Source: JAIBJN01 sp963811635
Lineage (GTDB): Bacteria; Actinomycetota; Thermoleophilia; Gaiellales; Gaiellaceae
DNA length: 64,000 nt
Direction: 5' to 3'
Assembly (NCBI GenBank): GCA_963811635.1
Contig: CAWESB010000003.1
Location: 123,946 to 187,945, forward strand
The notes under the pieces were generated by a model. It worked only from the letters and a program-made list of their open reading frames with translations, made no database searches and was not told where the DNA came from. The first letter of the stretch is position 1. Every line of letters begins with the position of its first letter. The position numbers and the translations under genes were made by a program. Positions 28,352-36,990 of the stretch are shown here, piece after piece.

Positions 28352-28762
28352 ATGGCGGAGAAGATTCAGAAGACCGCGCAGGAGTGGCAGGCGGAGCTGA
28401 CGCCCGAGGCGTACCGGGTACTCCGCGAGCACGGCACCGAGCGGGCGTTTACCGGCGCCTACCACGACACGAAGGACTCCGGCGTCTACCGCTGTGCCGG
28501 CTGCGGAGCAGAGCTGTTCGTCTCCGACACGAAGTACGAATCCGGCACCGGCTGGCCGAGCTTCTACGAGCCTGCCGACGCCGAGGCCGTCGAGACCGAC
28601 CGCGACTGGAGCCTGCTGGTGCCGCGCACCGAGGTTCACTGCGCCACCTGCGGCGGCCATCTCGGCCATGTCTTCTCAGACGGCCCACAGCCCACCGGGC
28701 TCCGCTATTGCATCAACTCGGCCGCGCTCGAGCTCGAGCGCGAGGAGGGAGCGAACGAGTGA
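28352..28762 (+). CDS. msrB: Peptide methionine-(R)-S-oxide reductase
   Basis: MsrB reduces the R epimer of methionine sulfoxide in proteins. The 136-residue protein has both zinc CxxC pairs (YRCAGCGAELF and CATCGGHLGHVF), the GTGWPSF loop and the catalytic RYCINSAAL. Standalone length is normal. msrA follows with a GTGA overlap, so both epimers are handled by one transcript. Confidence 0.96.
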   Translation: MAEKIQKTAQEWQAELTPEAYRVLREHGTERAFTGAYHDTKDSGVYRCAGCGAELFVSDTKYESGTGWPSFYEPADAEAVETDRDWSLLVPRTEVHCATCGGHLGHVFSDGPQPTGLRYCINSAALELEREEGANE

Positions 28763-29226
28763 CTGAGAAGGCGACGTTCGGCGCCGGCTGCTTCTGGGGC
28801 GTCGAGGTGGATTTCCGCAACGTCCCGGGCGTCAAGGACGCCGCGGTCGGCTACATGGGCGGCGATGTCCCCAACCCGACCTACGAGCAGGTCTGCAGAA
28901 ACCGCACCGGCCACGCCGAGGTGGTGCAGGTCGAGTTCGATCCCGCCGAGGTCTCCTACGAGACGCTGCTCGACACCTTCTGGTCCGCCCACGACCCGAC
29001 CCAGCGCAACCGCCAGGGTCCTGACGTGGGGCGGCAGTACCGCTCCGCCGTCTTCTTCCACTCGCCGGAGCAGGAGGAGAAGGCGCTCGCCTCCAGGGCC
29101 CGCGTGCAGGCGAGGTACACCAAGCCCATCGCCACGGAGGTCGAGCCGGCATCCGACTTCTGGCGTGCCGAGGAGTACCACCAGCAGTACCTGGTCAAGC
29201 ACGGCCGCGCGACCTGCGCGATCTAG
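28759..29226 (+). CDS. msrA: Peptide methionine-(S)-S-oxide reductase
   Basis: MsrA reduces the S epimer of methionine sulfoxide. The 155-residue protein shows the catalytic GAGCFWGVE near the N-terminus, VGYMGG, GHAEVVQVEFDP, FWSAHDPTQRNRQG and GRQYRSAVF. A C-terminal Cys (ATCAI) may be the resolving residue. Start GTG 28759 overlaps the msrB TGA; GAGGAGGGAG just upstream is a strong ribosome site. Confidence 0.95.
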   Translation: MTEKATFGAGCFWGVEVDFRNVPGVKDAAVGYMGGDVPNPTYEQVCRNRTGHAEVVQVEFDPAEVSYETLLDTFWSAHDPTQRNRQGPDVGRQYRSAVFFHSPEQEEKALASRARVQARYTKPIATEVEPASDFWRAEEYHQQYLVKHGRATCAI

Positions 29227-29227
29227 C

Positions 29228-29920
29228 TCAGGCCAAGGACTGCTGCGGCGCCGGCGCCGCGAAGCGCGAGTGCAGGTCGGCGTAGAGCACCGTCAGGCAG
29301 AGCATCAGGAACGGCAGGTAGACGGCCTGCGCCGCCAGCTGCGTGACGAGGTCGGCCCCGTCCGCCGAGAGCGGCAGCGCCTGCGCGATCGCGTAGATCG
29401 GAACCACCGGAACAAGGGCCAGCAGGCCGCTGAGCACGAGCGTCCAGAACGCCGTCCAGGCCCGGCCGGCGACCAACCTCTTGCTCCGTGCGAACGACGC
29501 GTCCACGCCCTTGCGCTCGAGCACCAGGATCGGGACGACCAGGGCCCAGCGGGCGTAAAGGACGAAGCCGGGGACGATGAGCAGGAGAAACCCGACCGCG
29601 AGGCCTGCCGTGAGGAGGATCCAGACCACGAAGAGCGTGCCCGCGTAGGGAGATACCGCGCGGACGCGGCTCCGGAACGAGCGATCGGCCGTAGGCTCCT
29701 CGATCGCGGCGATCGCCTCCACGATCATGGCCTGCGCCCAGACGAAGCCGAGCAGGGCGAGCAGCGCCGCCAACGCGTAGCCCTCGTCGCCGAACGGCAC
29801 GATCACCGCGACGCTCACGGCGCCGATGGCCAGGAAGAACGCCCCCGTCAGCCCGACGAGGTAGAGCCCGCAGGCCCGGTAGGCGGACCAGGCTTGCCAG
29901 ATGACGGCGCGCGCGCTCAC
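29228..29920 (-). CDS. Multi-pass membrane protein, unknown function
   Basis: A 230-residue protein with about six hydrophobic segments (for example LYLVGLTGAFFLAIGAVSVAVIV, LFVVWILLTAGLAVGFLLLIVPG). The central motif IVPGFVLYARWALVVPILVLE with GVDASFARSKRLVAG is typical of membrane proteins of the YciC/glycerophosphodiesterase-membrane-domain type. Start is GTG. It ends one base from the convergent msrA stop and lies 60 bases downstream of the DCC gene on the same strand. Confidence 0.65.
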   Translation of the reverse strand: MSARAVIWQAWSAYRACGLYLVGLTGAFFLAIGAVSVAVIVPFGDEGYALAALLALLGFVWAQAMIVEAIAAIEEPTADRSFRSRVRAVSPYAGTLFVVWILLTAGLAVGFLLLIVPGFVLYARWALVVPILVLERKGVDASFARSKRLVAGRAWTAFWTLVLSGLLALVPVVPIYAIAQALPLSADGADLVTQLAAQAVYLPFLMLCLTVLYADLHSRFAAPAPQQSLA

Positions 29921-29980
29921 ACCTTGTACCTCGGAGGCGTCCGGTCGTGCCCGCAGTCAGATCCCTCCTTCGAGGGACGG

Positions 29981-30319
29981 CTACCCGAGCGGTCCCCACC
30001 TGCGGGCGACGCGCCGGTACGCCCGCTCGGTCAGGCCCGGGAACGCCGCGGCGAGCGAAGCGAGCGGCCGGCCGCCCGGGAGCAGCCGCAGCAGCGGCGG
30101 GAAGGCGGCCCCCGCCGAGTAGACGACGCGGTCGGCCGTGACGAGGTGCCAGGACGCCAGCCTGCGCTCCTCGCCCATCGCGCCGAGCAACGCGTCTGCT
30201 TCGGGGTCCTGGAGCGCGACTGGCCTCAACCGGCCGTGGCGGTCCCAGCGCAGGAGCCGCTCGACGCACCTCCGGCAGAAGCCGCAGCGGCCGTCGAAGA
30301 GGATCACAGCCTGCTCCAC
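29981..30319 (-). CDS. DCC-family thiol-disulfide oxidoreductase (DUF393)
   Basis: A 112-residue protein starting (GTG) with VEQAVILFDGRCGFCRRC, the D-x3-C-x2-C pattern that names the DCC family, on a thioredoxin-like fold. The middle (VALQDPEADALLGAMG ... WHLVTADRVVYSAGAAFPPLLRLLPGG) also fits. Members are predicted redox proteins without a defined substrate. Start is chosen because a longer frame has no family match and because a TACGCT -10 ends six bases before this GTG. Confidence 0.82.
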   Translation of the reverse strand: MEQAVILFDGRCGFCRRCVERLLRWDRHGRLRPVALQDPEADALLGAMGEERRLASWHLVTADRVVYSAGAAFPPLLRLLPGGRPLASLAAAFPGLTERAYRRVARRWGPLG

Positions 30320-30325
30320 GTCGGG

Positions 30326-30331
30326 AGCGTA
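30326..30331 (-). promoter_or_regulatory. Leaderless -10 hexamer for the DCC gene
   Basis: TACGCT on the minus strand ends 6 bases before GTG 30319; no Shine-Dalgarno sequence. Confidence 0.4.
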
Positions 30332-30364
30332 GAGGGCGAGTTGCGGTGCATCCGGGGTCCTGCC

Positions 30365-30370
30365 TACACT
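30365..30370 (+). promoter_or_regulatory. -10 hexamer for the FmdB gene
   Basis: TACACT ends 9 bases before ATG 30380 in the 60-base divergent spacer. Confidence 0.35.
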
Positions 30371-30379
30371 CCGTCGGCG

Positions 30380-30604
30380 ATGCCGATCTACGAGTTTGTG
30401 TGCATGGAATGCGAGTCGCACTTCGAGGAGCTCGTCGGGATGAGCGCGGCCGATCCGGCCTGCCCCGACTGCGGCGCCTCGCGGGTGGCGCGTCAGCTCT
30501 CCGTGTTCGCGGCTCACGCTGCTGGCACCGCCGGGCAATCCCTTCCGAGCCCAAGCTTTGGCGGTGGCGGAGGCGGTTGCTGCGGTGGAGCCTGTGGCTG
30601 CTGA
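30380..30604 (+). CDS. FmdB-family zinc ribbon protein
   Basis: A 74-residue protein beginning MPIYEFVCMECESHFEELVG, the standard FmdB/CxxC_CxxC_SSSS start. Zinc ligands are C8-x2-C11 and C28-x2-C31 (CPDCG). The tail is low complexity and Gly/Cys-rich (GGGGGGCCGGACGC), common in this family. A regulatory role was proposed for FmdB of methylotrophs, but general function is unknown. The next gene overlaps its end. Confidence 0.85.
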   Translation: MPIYEFVCMECESHFEELVGMSAADPACPDCGASRVARQLSVFAAHAAGTAGQSLPSPSFGGGGGGCCGGACGC

Positions 30605-31292
30605 GCCCGACGCGCTGAGCCGCCGGACCGCGCTCGAGGCGCACGCCGCCGAGACTTCCGCCTGCACGCGTTGCCGGCTCGCGGAGGGCCGCACCCAGGT
30701 CGTCTACGGCGTTGGCGACCCCGACGCGGAGCTCATGTTCGTCGGCGAGGCGCCCGGGTTCCACGAGGACAAGCAGGGCTATCCGTTCGTGGGCTCGGCC
30801 GGCAAGCTCCTCGACCGCCTGCTCGAAGGCATCGGGCTGACGCGGCCCGACGTCTACATCGCAAACGTCCTCAAGTGCCGACCCCCCGGAAACCGCGATC
30901 CGCAGCCCGACGAGATCGAGGCCTGCGAGAGCCATCTCTTCCGCCAACTCGAGCTGATCCAGCCGAAGCTCGTGGCGACGCTCGGGAACTTCGCCACGAA
31001 GCTCCTGAGCGGCAAGCCGACGGGGATCACCCGCGTGCACGGGCGTCCGCAGGAGGCGCTCGTCGGCGGGCGCAGCGTCACGCTCTATCCGATCTACCAT
31101 CCTGCGGCCGCGCTCTACACGCCTGCGATGCTGAAGACGCTCGAGGAGGATTTCAGCCGCATCCCGGCGCTCCTCGCGGGCTCGTCCGGCCAGGTTGCGC
31201 CGGCGGAGGCGCAGGTGATCCGGTTTCCCGCGCCGGCAGTCGCCGCGGCCGCCCCGGCGGCTCCGCCGGCCGAGCAGCTCGGCCTCTTCTAG
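30558..31292 (+). CDS. udg: Uracil-DNA glycosylase, family 4 (4Fe-4S)
   Basis: Excises uracil from DNA. Up to 244 residues with the family-4 layout: iron-sulfur ligands CTRC (about 36-39), KC (106) and the Cys of EACESH (122); active-site motif GEAPGFHEDKQGYPFVG and the later HPAAALY. The C-terminus ends in a Pro/Ala-rich tail with QLGLF, which resembles a beta-clamp-binding motif (inference). ATG 30558 overlaps fmdB by 47 bases; GTG 30585 or 30594 are also possible starts because the first 15 residues are low complexity. Confidence 0.93.
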   Translation: MAVAEAVAAVEPVAAEPDALSRRTALEAHAAETSACTRCRLAEGRTQVVYGVGDPDAELMFVGEAPGFHEDKQGYPFVGSAGKLLDRLLEGIGLTRPDVYIANVLKCRPPGNRDPQPDEIEACESHLFRQLELIQPKLVATLGNFATKLLSGKPTGITRVHGRPQEALVGGRSVTLYPIYHPAAALYTPAMLKTLEEDFSRIPALLAGSSGQVAPAEAQVIRFPAPAVAAAAPAAPPAEQLGLF

Positions 31293-31349
31293 GGAACCGA
31301 TCACGCCCGGGGCTCGTTAGCCCTCGTAGGGATTACGAGAGGAGACCTC

Positions 31350-31910
31350 ATGAGGATCGCAACGATCGGACGCGGCAACGTGGGCGGCGGGCTCGCCCGG
31401 CTGTGGCGCGCGGCGGGCCACGACGTCGAGGAGTTCGGCCGAGAGGGTGGGGACGCGTCGAACGCGGACGTGGCGCTGCTCGCGGTTCCTTCCAGCGCCA
31501 TCCGGGACGCTCTGGCGGCGGTGAAGCTCGCCGACGGCGTGCCGGTCATCGACGCGACGAACGCGTTCCACGGACGCGAGGAGGGGTTCGACTCACTCGC
31601 CGCGCAGGTGAAGAACGCCACCGGCGGCCCGGTCGCGAAGTCGTTCAACGCCAACTTCGCAACGCTCTTCGACATGCTCGGCGGCCTCGAGACGAGGCCG
31701 GGCAACCTCTTCGCAGCCGACAACGAGGCGCGTGCGGTCACGGAAGAGCTCATCGCCGACGCCGGCTACGAGCCTGTCTACGCGGGCGGGCTCGAGTCGG
31801 CCCGCGCCCTCGAGGACTTCCTCGGCCTGATGATGGGCATCCGGCAGGGCGGGATGGGCCAGTTCTTCTACCGGTTCGCAGCGCCGGAGTCGTTCCAGAC
31901 ATCCCGCTAG
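31350..31910 (+). CDS. NAD(P)-binding protein, F420-dependent NADP reductase-like
   Basis: A 186-residue Rossmann-fold protein starting MRIATIGRGNVGGGLARLW with the dinucleotide-binding glycines. DVALLAVPSSAIRDAL, PVIDATNAF, AKSFNANFATLF and LESARALEDFLGLMM match the NADPH:F420 reductase-like family (COG2085), where the GG-H loop is shorter than in the archaeal enzymes. Cofactor and substrate are not proven. AGAGGAGA lies 6-13 bases before the ATG, inside the right arm of a small CTCGTA/TACGAG inverted repeat (31323-31339). Confidence 0.75.
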   Translation: MRIATIGRGNVGGGLARLWRAAGHDVEEFGREGGDASNADVALLAVPSSAIRDALAAVKLADGVPVIDATNAFHGREEGFDSLAAQVKNATGGPVAKSFNANFATLFDMLGGLETRPGNLFAADNEARAVTEELIADAGYEPVYAGGLESARALEDFLGLMMGIRQGGMGQFFYRFAAPESFQTSR

Positions 31911-31913
31911 GCT
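31908..31913 (+). promoter_or_regulatory. Leaderless -10 hexamer for the tsa operon
   Basis: TAGGCT, which includes the TAG stop of the preceding gene, ends 6 bases before the tsaE ATG. No Shine-Dalgarno sequence. Confidence 0.4.
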
Positions 31914-31919
31914 TGGGGC

Positions 31920-32381
31920 ATGGTCGAGCTCGAGTCGACCTCGCCCGAGGAGACCGAGCGCATCGGCGCGGCGGTCGCGCGGAAGCTCGTCCCCGGGGAC
32001 GTCGTGGCGGTGTCGGGCGAGCTCGGCACGGGCAAGACGACCTTCGTCCGCGGCGCGGCGCGGGCGCTCGGCATCGAGGGCCCGGTCACGAGCCCCTCGT
32101 ACACGATCGGCCACCGCTATCCGGGCGCTCCCGACGTCTCTCACCTCGATCTCTACCGCTTCGACGGAATGTCCGACGCCGAATGGGGCGACCTCGAGCG
32201 TTACTTCGAGGACGCGGTCGTGTTCGTGGAGTGGCCCGAGGCGGGGGACGGCTTCCTCCCTCCGGCGCGGGTCCGTGTCCGGTTGCAGCACCTGGGGGAG
32301 GCACATAGACTGGTTGCTCTCGAATCCTCCGAAAAAGCCCTGGAAATACGGCTATCTGCAGGTGCTGATCCTCGCGTTTGA
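31920..32381 (+). CDS. tsaE: tRNA t6A biosynthesis ATPase TsaE
   Basis: TsaE is the ATPase partner of TsaB-TsaD in making threonylcarbamoyladenosine (t6A37) in ANN-decoding tRNAs. The 153-residue product has the P-loop SGELGTGKTTFVRG, the SPSYTIGHRYPG segment, HLDLYRFDG and VVFVEWPEAG, all typical. It opens a four-gene run with tsaB, rimI and tsaD; tsaB starts 20 bases before its end. Confidence 0.95.
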   Translation: MVELESTSPEETERIGAAVARKLVPGDVVAVSGELGTGKTTFVRGAARALGIEGPVTSPSYTIGHRYPGAPDVSHLDLYRFDGMSDAEWGDLERYFEDAVVFVEWPEAGDGFLPPARVRVRLQHLGEAHRLVALESSEKALEIRLSAGADPRV

Positions 32382-32961
32382 CACCGCCACGGACGTGGCG
32401 ACGGTCGCGCTCGTCCGGGACGATGAAGTGCTCGGGGAACGCGCCTCGCGGGCCGTCCGCGTGCTCTCGGACGTCGAGGAGCTCCTGGAGGAGGCGGGAC
32501 TCGGGTCCGAGGACGTCGACGCCATCGCCGTCGGCACCGGGCCCGGAAGCTACACCGGCCTGCGCATGGGGCTCGTGACCGCGCGAACGCTCTCGATCTC
32601 GCTCGGCGTCCCCGTTGCCGGCGTCTCCACCCTGGACGCACTCGCGGCGGGCGCTCCCGGCGCCTCGCCGGTCCTGGATGGGAAGCGCAGCGAGGTCTTC
32701 ACCCTCGTCGCGGGCGAGCCGCGCTGCGTCGCAGGCGCCGAGCTCGACGTCCAGGCGGGCAAGGCGTACGTGGGAGACGGCGCCGTGCGCTACCGCGCGG
32801 AGATCGAGGAGCGCGGCGGAGCCGTCCCGCCGGATGACGACCCCGAGCACGTACCCTGGGCGCGCCACCACGCGCTGCTCGCGCGCGACTTCGGCCCCGG
32901 TGACGCCGCCGAGCCCATCTACCTGCGCGCGCCGGACGCCGAGAGGGCGCTGAAGAAATGA
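32362..32961 (+). CDS. tsaB: tRNA t6A biosynthesis protein TsaB
   Basis: A 199-residue actin-like (ASKHA fold) protein that forms the core dimer with TsaD. The N-terminus VLILAFDTATDVATVALV and the motif VGTGPGSYTGLRMGLVTARTLS are diagnostic. Start GTG 32362 is chosen because the family begins right at the ILAFDT strand; a longer frame from 32275 runs inside tsaE. It overlaps tsaE by 20 and rimI by 4 bases. Confidence 0.94.
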   Translation: MLILAFDTATDVATVALVRDDEVLGERASRAVRVLSDVEELLEEAGLGSEDVDAIAVGTGPGSYTGLRMGLVTARTLSISLGVPVAGVSTLDALAAGAPGASPVLDGKRSEVFTLVAGEPRCVAGAELDVQAGKAYVGDGAVRYRAEIEERGGAVPPDDDPEHVPWARHHALLARDFGPGDAAEPIYLRAPDAERALKK

Positions 32962-33437
32962 TCGACCTCGAGCGCGTCCGCGTCGACATCCGCCGGCTGA
33001 CGCTCGCCGACCTCTCCGACATCGAGCTGATCGAGCAGCGCGTCTACCCGACCCCCTGGTCGCGGTCGATGTTCGCCGGGGAGCTGGCCAAGCCGTCCTC
33101 GATCTGCCTGGGCGCGTTCGACGACGACGGTCGGCTGGCCGGCTATCTAATCGTCTCCCGCTACGTCGATGCCTGGCACGTCATGAACCTCGCCGTCGAC
33201 GACGTGCACCGGCGGGGCGGGATCGGCAGCCGCCTGCTGGGCGCCCTCTTCGAGCTGACGGCCGTCGACGCGGACCGCGGATACACGCTCGAGGTGCGCA
33301 CCTCGAACAAGGGGGCGATCGCGCTGTACGAGCGCTGCGGGTTCGAGCCGAGCGGCGTCCGCCGCGGCTATTACACCGACAACCGCGAGGACGCGCTGAT
33401 CATGTGGAAGAACCCGATCGCCGAGGCGGAGGGGTGA
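32958..33437 (+). CDS. rimI: Ribosomal protein S18-alanine N-acetyltransferase-like GNAT
   Basis: A 159-residue GNAT acetyltransferase. Motif A is VMNLAVDDVHRRGGIGSRLLGAL (acetyl-CoA pyrophosphate loop RRGGIGS), followed by LEVRTSNKGAIALYERCGFE and the RGYYTDNREDALIMWK end characteristic of RimI. RimI acetylates the N-terminus of S18 in enterobacteria and is broader in actinobacteria. It lies between tsaB and tsaD with four-base overlaps, the usual arrangement. Confidence 0.92.
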   Translation: MIDLERVRVDIRRLTLADLSDIELIEQRVYPTPWSRSMFAGELAKPSSICLGAFDDDGRLAGYLIVSRYVDAWHVMNLAVDDVHRRGGIGSRLLGALFELTAVDADRGYTLEVRTSNKGAIALYERCGFEPSGVRRGYYTDNREDALIMWKNPIAEAEG

Positions 33438-34400
33438 TCCTCGGAATCGAGACGTCGTGCGACGAGACCGCCGTCGCGCTCGTCACGGGGGACGGGGAGG
33501 TGCGTTCCAGCGTCGTGGCCTCGCAGGCCGAGCTGCACGCGCGCTACGGCGGGGTCGTCCCGGAGGTCGCCTCGCGCCGTCACCTCGAGCTGGCAGGCCC
33601 GGTGCTCTCCGAAGCGCTCGAGCAGGGCGGGGTGGGGCTCGACGACGTCGACGCCGTCGCCGTCACCAACGGCCCCGGCCTGATCGGTGCCCTCCTGGTG
33701 GGGCTCTCAGCCGCCAAGGCGCTCGCCTGGTCGCGGCGCCTGCCGCTGGTCCCGGTCGACCACCTGCACGGCCACGTCGCCTCCCTCTACCTGCAGCCCG
33801 ACCCGCTGGAGCCGCCCTTCCTCTGCCTGCTCGCGAGCGGCGGGACACACGCTGCTGCTCGACGTCCGTTCCCGTGCCGGCTACCACGTCGTCGGCACGA
33901 CGCTCGACGACGCCGCCGGCGAGGCCTTCGACAAGGGAGCGCGCCTACTCGGCCTCGGCTATCCGGGCGGGGCGGCCCTCGACCGCGCGGCCGCGGACGG
34001 CGACGCGGAGGCCTACTCCTTCCCGGTCGCGCGCGTCCCCGGCTTCGACTTCTCCTTCTCGGGCCTGAAGACCGCGCTGCTCTACGCCGTGCGTGACCTT
34101 TCGCCGGAGGAGCTGGGTCGGCGCCGTTCGGACCTGGCCGCCTCCTACCAACGCGCCATCGTCCGTGCGCTCGTCGAGCGCACGCGGGCGGCTGCGGCCG
34201 AGCTCGGCGCCGAGCGGATCGCCGTCGTCGGTGGCGTTGCGGCTAACTCGGAGCTTCGCGCTGCCCTGGCCGACGCTGTCCTCGCGCCGCTCGACCTCTG
34301 TACTGATAACGCAGCCATGATCGCGTCGGCCGCACGCTTTACGCAGCCCATCCCTTTCCCCGAGTATCTTGCTTTGGATGCGTATGCCACGGCGGCCTGA
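33434..34400 (+). CDS. tsaD: tRNA N6-adenosine threonylcarbamoyltransferase, frameshifted
   Basis: TsaD transfers threonylcarbamoyl to A37 of tRNA. Conserved parts: ILGIETSCDETAVALV, the metal-binding pair in VDHLHGHVASLYL, LLASGG-HTLLLDV, AAGEAFDKGARLLGLGYPGG, FSFSGLKTALLY, VVGGVAANSELR and LCTDNAAMIA. One extra A at about 33845 breaks the SGGHT motif; removing it restores a normal 321-residue protein. As tsaD is near-universal and essential, a sequencing or assembly indel is the likely cause. Start GTG overlaps the rimI TGA. The following subtilase gene begins inside its 3' end. Confidence 0.93.
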
Positions 34401-36990
34401 GGCTGTGCGCACCGCGACGCTTGCCGCGCTCGCGGTCGTTGCGACCGGGCTCGCCCTCGCCGGCACGGTCGAGGGCGCCGGCGACTCCGTCGCCCGTACG
34501 GCAGCGAAGGCCTGGCACGGGGTCTTCGGCGACCGGCCCAAGGCCGCGCAGGAGCAGGAGCAGAAGCAGCGCATCCTCGTCGTGCTCAGCGCGCCGTCCC
34601 TCGCCGACCGGATGGCAGCCGCGGAGCAGGCACCGACCTCGAATCAGCAGCAGCAGTGGACGGCCCAGGCCGAGGGCGCGCAGCAGCTGCTTCTCGCCGG
34701 CCTGCGGGAGCGGCAGGTCCACATCGCGCGCAACCAGATCTTCACGCGGACCTTCAACGGCTTCTCCGCCCTCGTCGGCCCTCGCGCGCTCGCCGAGCTC
34801 GAGCGCGCCCGCGACGTCGCCGGCATCTACCCGGTGCGGACCGTCTACCCGGCCGCTCCGACCGCGGAGACGATCGTCGGGCGCGACTTCCGGCCGGACC
34901 AGGGCCCAGGCGCCGGTGTGACGCTGCCCGGCTTCAGCGGGAAAGGCGTCACCATCGCCGTGCTCGACACCGGCGTCGACCGCGGCCACGCGTACCTGAG
35001 TGGCCGCGTGCTGCGCGGCTTCGACGTCCTCGACGGCGACCGCGACGCGGCGCCGCAGGCGAAGCCGGGCGAGCCCGGCGTCATCGAAGCTCACGGGACG
35101 CGCACCGCGGGCCTGCTCGTCGGCCACGACGGCCCTTCCGGGCTCGAGGGCGTGGCGCCCGACGCGCGGGTGCTCCCCATCCGCGTCATGGGCTGGCGCG
35201 AGACTGCCGACGGCAGCTGGGCCGTGCTCGGCCGCGGCGACCTGCTGCTCGCCGGCCTGGAGCGCGCGGTCGACCCCGACGCCGACGGCGACGTCGACGA
35301 CGGGGTGTCGATCGCGCTCGTCGGGGGCGTCGAGCCGTACGCAGCCTTTGCCGACAGCCCCGAGTCGCGCGCGACCGCCGGGGCGACGCAGCTCGGGACG
35401 CTCGTGGTCGCTCCCGTCGGGAACGACGGGCGACCGGGCCCCGGGTTCGGCAGCGTCGCGGCGCCCGCGGCGGCGTCCGAGGCGCTCGCGGTCGGCACGC
35501 TGGACGCGCGGCACCAGGTGCTCCAGGCCGATGTCGAGCTGAACGTCGGCTCCGACGAGGTCTTGGACGAGCCGGCGCGCGTGCTCGGCTCCGTCGGCCC
35601 CACCAGGGACACGCGGCTCGAGGTCGCGGCCGTGGTCGGCCCGACGCTCTCCCAGCCCGACCGCCGAGCGGACGCCGCGGTGACCGGGGATGCCCTGGCC
35701 GACTACTTCGGGACGAACGGCGTCAGCCTCGTCGCCGGCAAGGCGGTCGTGGTGCAGGCGGACAACGGCGCGGTGGAGCGCCGCGTCCGCAACGCCGCCG
35801 AAGCCGGGGCCGCGGCAGTGCTCGTCTCCGGCACGAACCTCCCCGCCGGCGCGCTCAACGTCGAGGACGGCGTCGGCGTCCCGGTTCTGGCCGTCCCGGG
35901 GGATGCCGGGGACGAGGCGCTCCTCAACGGCGGCGTCCTCGCTCTCTCCGCGTCCCAGTCGCTCCAGAACAGCTCCCTCATGGACGTCGCGGCCTTCTCG
36001 TCCGGCGGCGTCGCGTTCGACGGGCGTGTGAAGCCCGACCTCGTAGCTCCGGGCGTGGGCCTGGCCACCGCCGACGCGGGCGGCCAGGGCTTCGCGACCG
36101 TGACCGGCTCGAGCGTCGCCGCCGCCGTGGTCGCGGGCGCAGCCGCGCTCGTCGCGGAGGCACGCCCGAGCCTCTCCGCCCTCGACCTGAAGAGCGCCCT
36201 AGTGGGCAGCGGGGGACGGCTGACCCGCAACGACCTCGCGCTTCCCGTGACCGCGCAGGGCGGCGGTCTCGTCGATCCGGGGCACGCGGTGACTGCCGAG
36301 ATCGCCGTCGAGCCCGCGACGCTCGCCTTCGGCCGTGCCGACGGCCCTGGGTGGAGCGCCACCCGCCCGGTGAGGGTCCGGAACGTCTCGAGCCGGCCCC
36401 TCGTTCTGTCCTTCGGGCTGCTCGCCGACGGGCCGGCGGCGCCCACGCTCTCCTTCTCGGCCGGCCCGGCGAAGCTGACGCTGCAGCCGGGCGAGGCCCA
36501 GGACGTCACCATCGGCGTCGCCGCCGGCGAGGACACGCCGGCGGGCACAGGCGGGATCATCGTCGTCTCCGCGACGGGAGCCCAGCCGGTCCGCATCCCG
36601 TGGGCGATCGCGCGCCGCGAGGCCGACCGCGCCCCACTCGTCGGCGACGTCCAGCTCTCGCACACCGAGTTCTCGCCGTCCGACCTGGCGCCCGTCGTCC
36701 TGGCCTTCCGCGCCGGCCGGGCGGACCGCGCGCTCGACGGCGAGATGATCGAGCCGGTCGGCGTCCTCGAGCTCGAGCTCTGGACGGCCGAGGGCCGGCG
36801 GCTCGGCGTGCTCGCGCGGATGCGCGACGTGCTCCCCGGCCGGTACGCCTTCGGGCTCACGGGCCGAGGCCCCCACGGGAAGGTCCTCGCGGCGGGCACG
36901 TACGTCGTTCGGCTGCGGGCGCATCCGGTCGACGGCGAGGACGGCAGCTTGCCGTCCACCGCCGAGGCCGTCTTCACGATCCAGCGCTAG
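34378..36990 (+). CDS. Secreted subtilisin-like serine protease with PA domain
   Basis: An 870-residue exported S8 protease. A signal sequence (about 10-35, ATLAALAVVATGLALAG) and an inhibitor-I9-like propeptide (ILVVLSAPS ... FNGFSALV) precede the catalytic domain. Catalytic Asp is in AVLDTGVDRGH, His in EAHGTRTAGLLVG, oxyanion Asn in VAPVGNDGRPG and Ser in TVTGSSVAAAVVAGAAAL (where SMAAP is replaced by SVAAA). A protease-associated domain (about 440-535) sits between His and Ser. The C-terminal part has two beta-rich domains like Fn3-type subtilase tails. It starts within tsaD and its stop overlaps the gdhA GTG, an unusual place for a secreted protease. Confidence 0.88.
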   Translation: MRMPRRPEAVRTATLAALAVVATGLALAGTVEGAGDSVARTAAKAWHGVFGDRPKAAQEQEQKQRILVVLSAPSLADRMAAAEQAPTSNQQQQWTAQAEGAQQLLLAGLRERQVHIARNQIFTRTFNGFSALVGPRALAELERARDVAGIYPVRTVYPAAPTAETIVGRDFRPDQGPGAGVTLPGFSGKGVTIAVLDTGVDRGHAYLSGRVLRGFDVLDGDRDAAPQAKPGEPGVIEAHGTRTAGLLVGHDGPSGLEGVAPDARVLPIRVMGWRETADGSWAVLGRGDLLLAGLERAVDPDADGDVDDGVSIALVGGVEPYAAFADSPESRATAGATQLGTLVVAPVGNDGRPGPGFGSVAAPAAASEALAVGTLDARHQVLQADVELNVGSDEVLDEPARVLGSVGPTRDTRLEVAAVVGPTLSQPDRRADAAVTGDALADYFGTNGVSLVAGKAVVVQADNGAVERRVRNAAEAGAAAVLVSGTNLPAGALNVEDGVGVPVLAVPGDAGDEALLNGGVLALSASQSLQNSSLMDVAAFSSGGVAFDGRVKPDLVAPGVGLATADAGGQGFATVTGSSVAAAVVAGAAALVAEARPSLSALDLKSALVGSGGRLTRNDLALPVTAQGGGLVDPGHAVTAEIAVEPATLAFGRADGPGWSATRPVRVRNVSSRPLVLSFGLLADGPAAPTLSFSAGPAKLTLQPGEAQDVTIGVAAGEDTPAGTGGIIVVSATGAQPVRIPWAIARREADRAPLVGDVQLSHTEFSPSDLAPVVLAFRAGRADRALDGEMIEPVGVLELELWTAEGRRLGVLARMRDVLPGRYAFGLTGRGPHGKVLAAGTYVVRLRAHPVDGEDGSLPSTAEAVFTIQR

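Noticed and set aside
30558..30604. FmdB-UDG fusion through the overlap
   Set aside because: The two genes are in different frames; the overlap is up to 47 bases with GTG alternatives that shorten it, so they are separate coupled genes.
31323..31339. CTCGTA/TACGAG inverted repeat as an operator
   Set aside because: Six-base arms can occur by chance in this composition and only one copy is seen; kept as a note in the gene entry.
33840..33850. Programmed frameshift in tsaD
   Set aside because: No slippery heptamer or following pseudoknot is evident; the break splits the SGGHT motif and similar breaks occur in unrelated genes, so an indel error is simpler.
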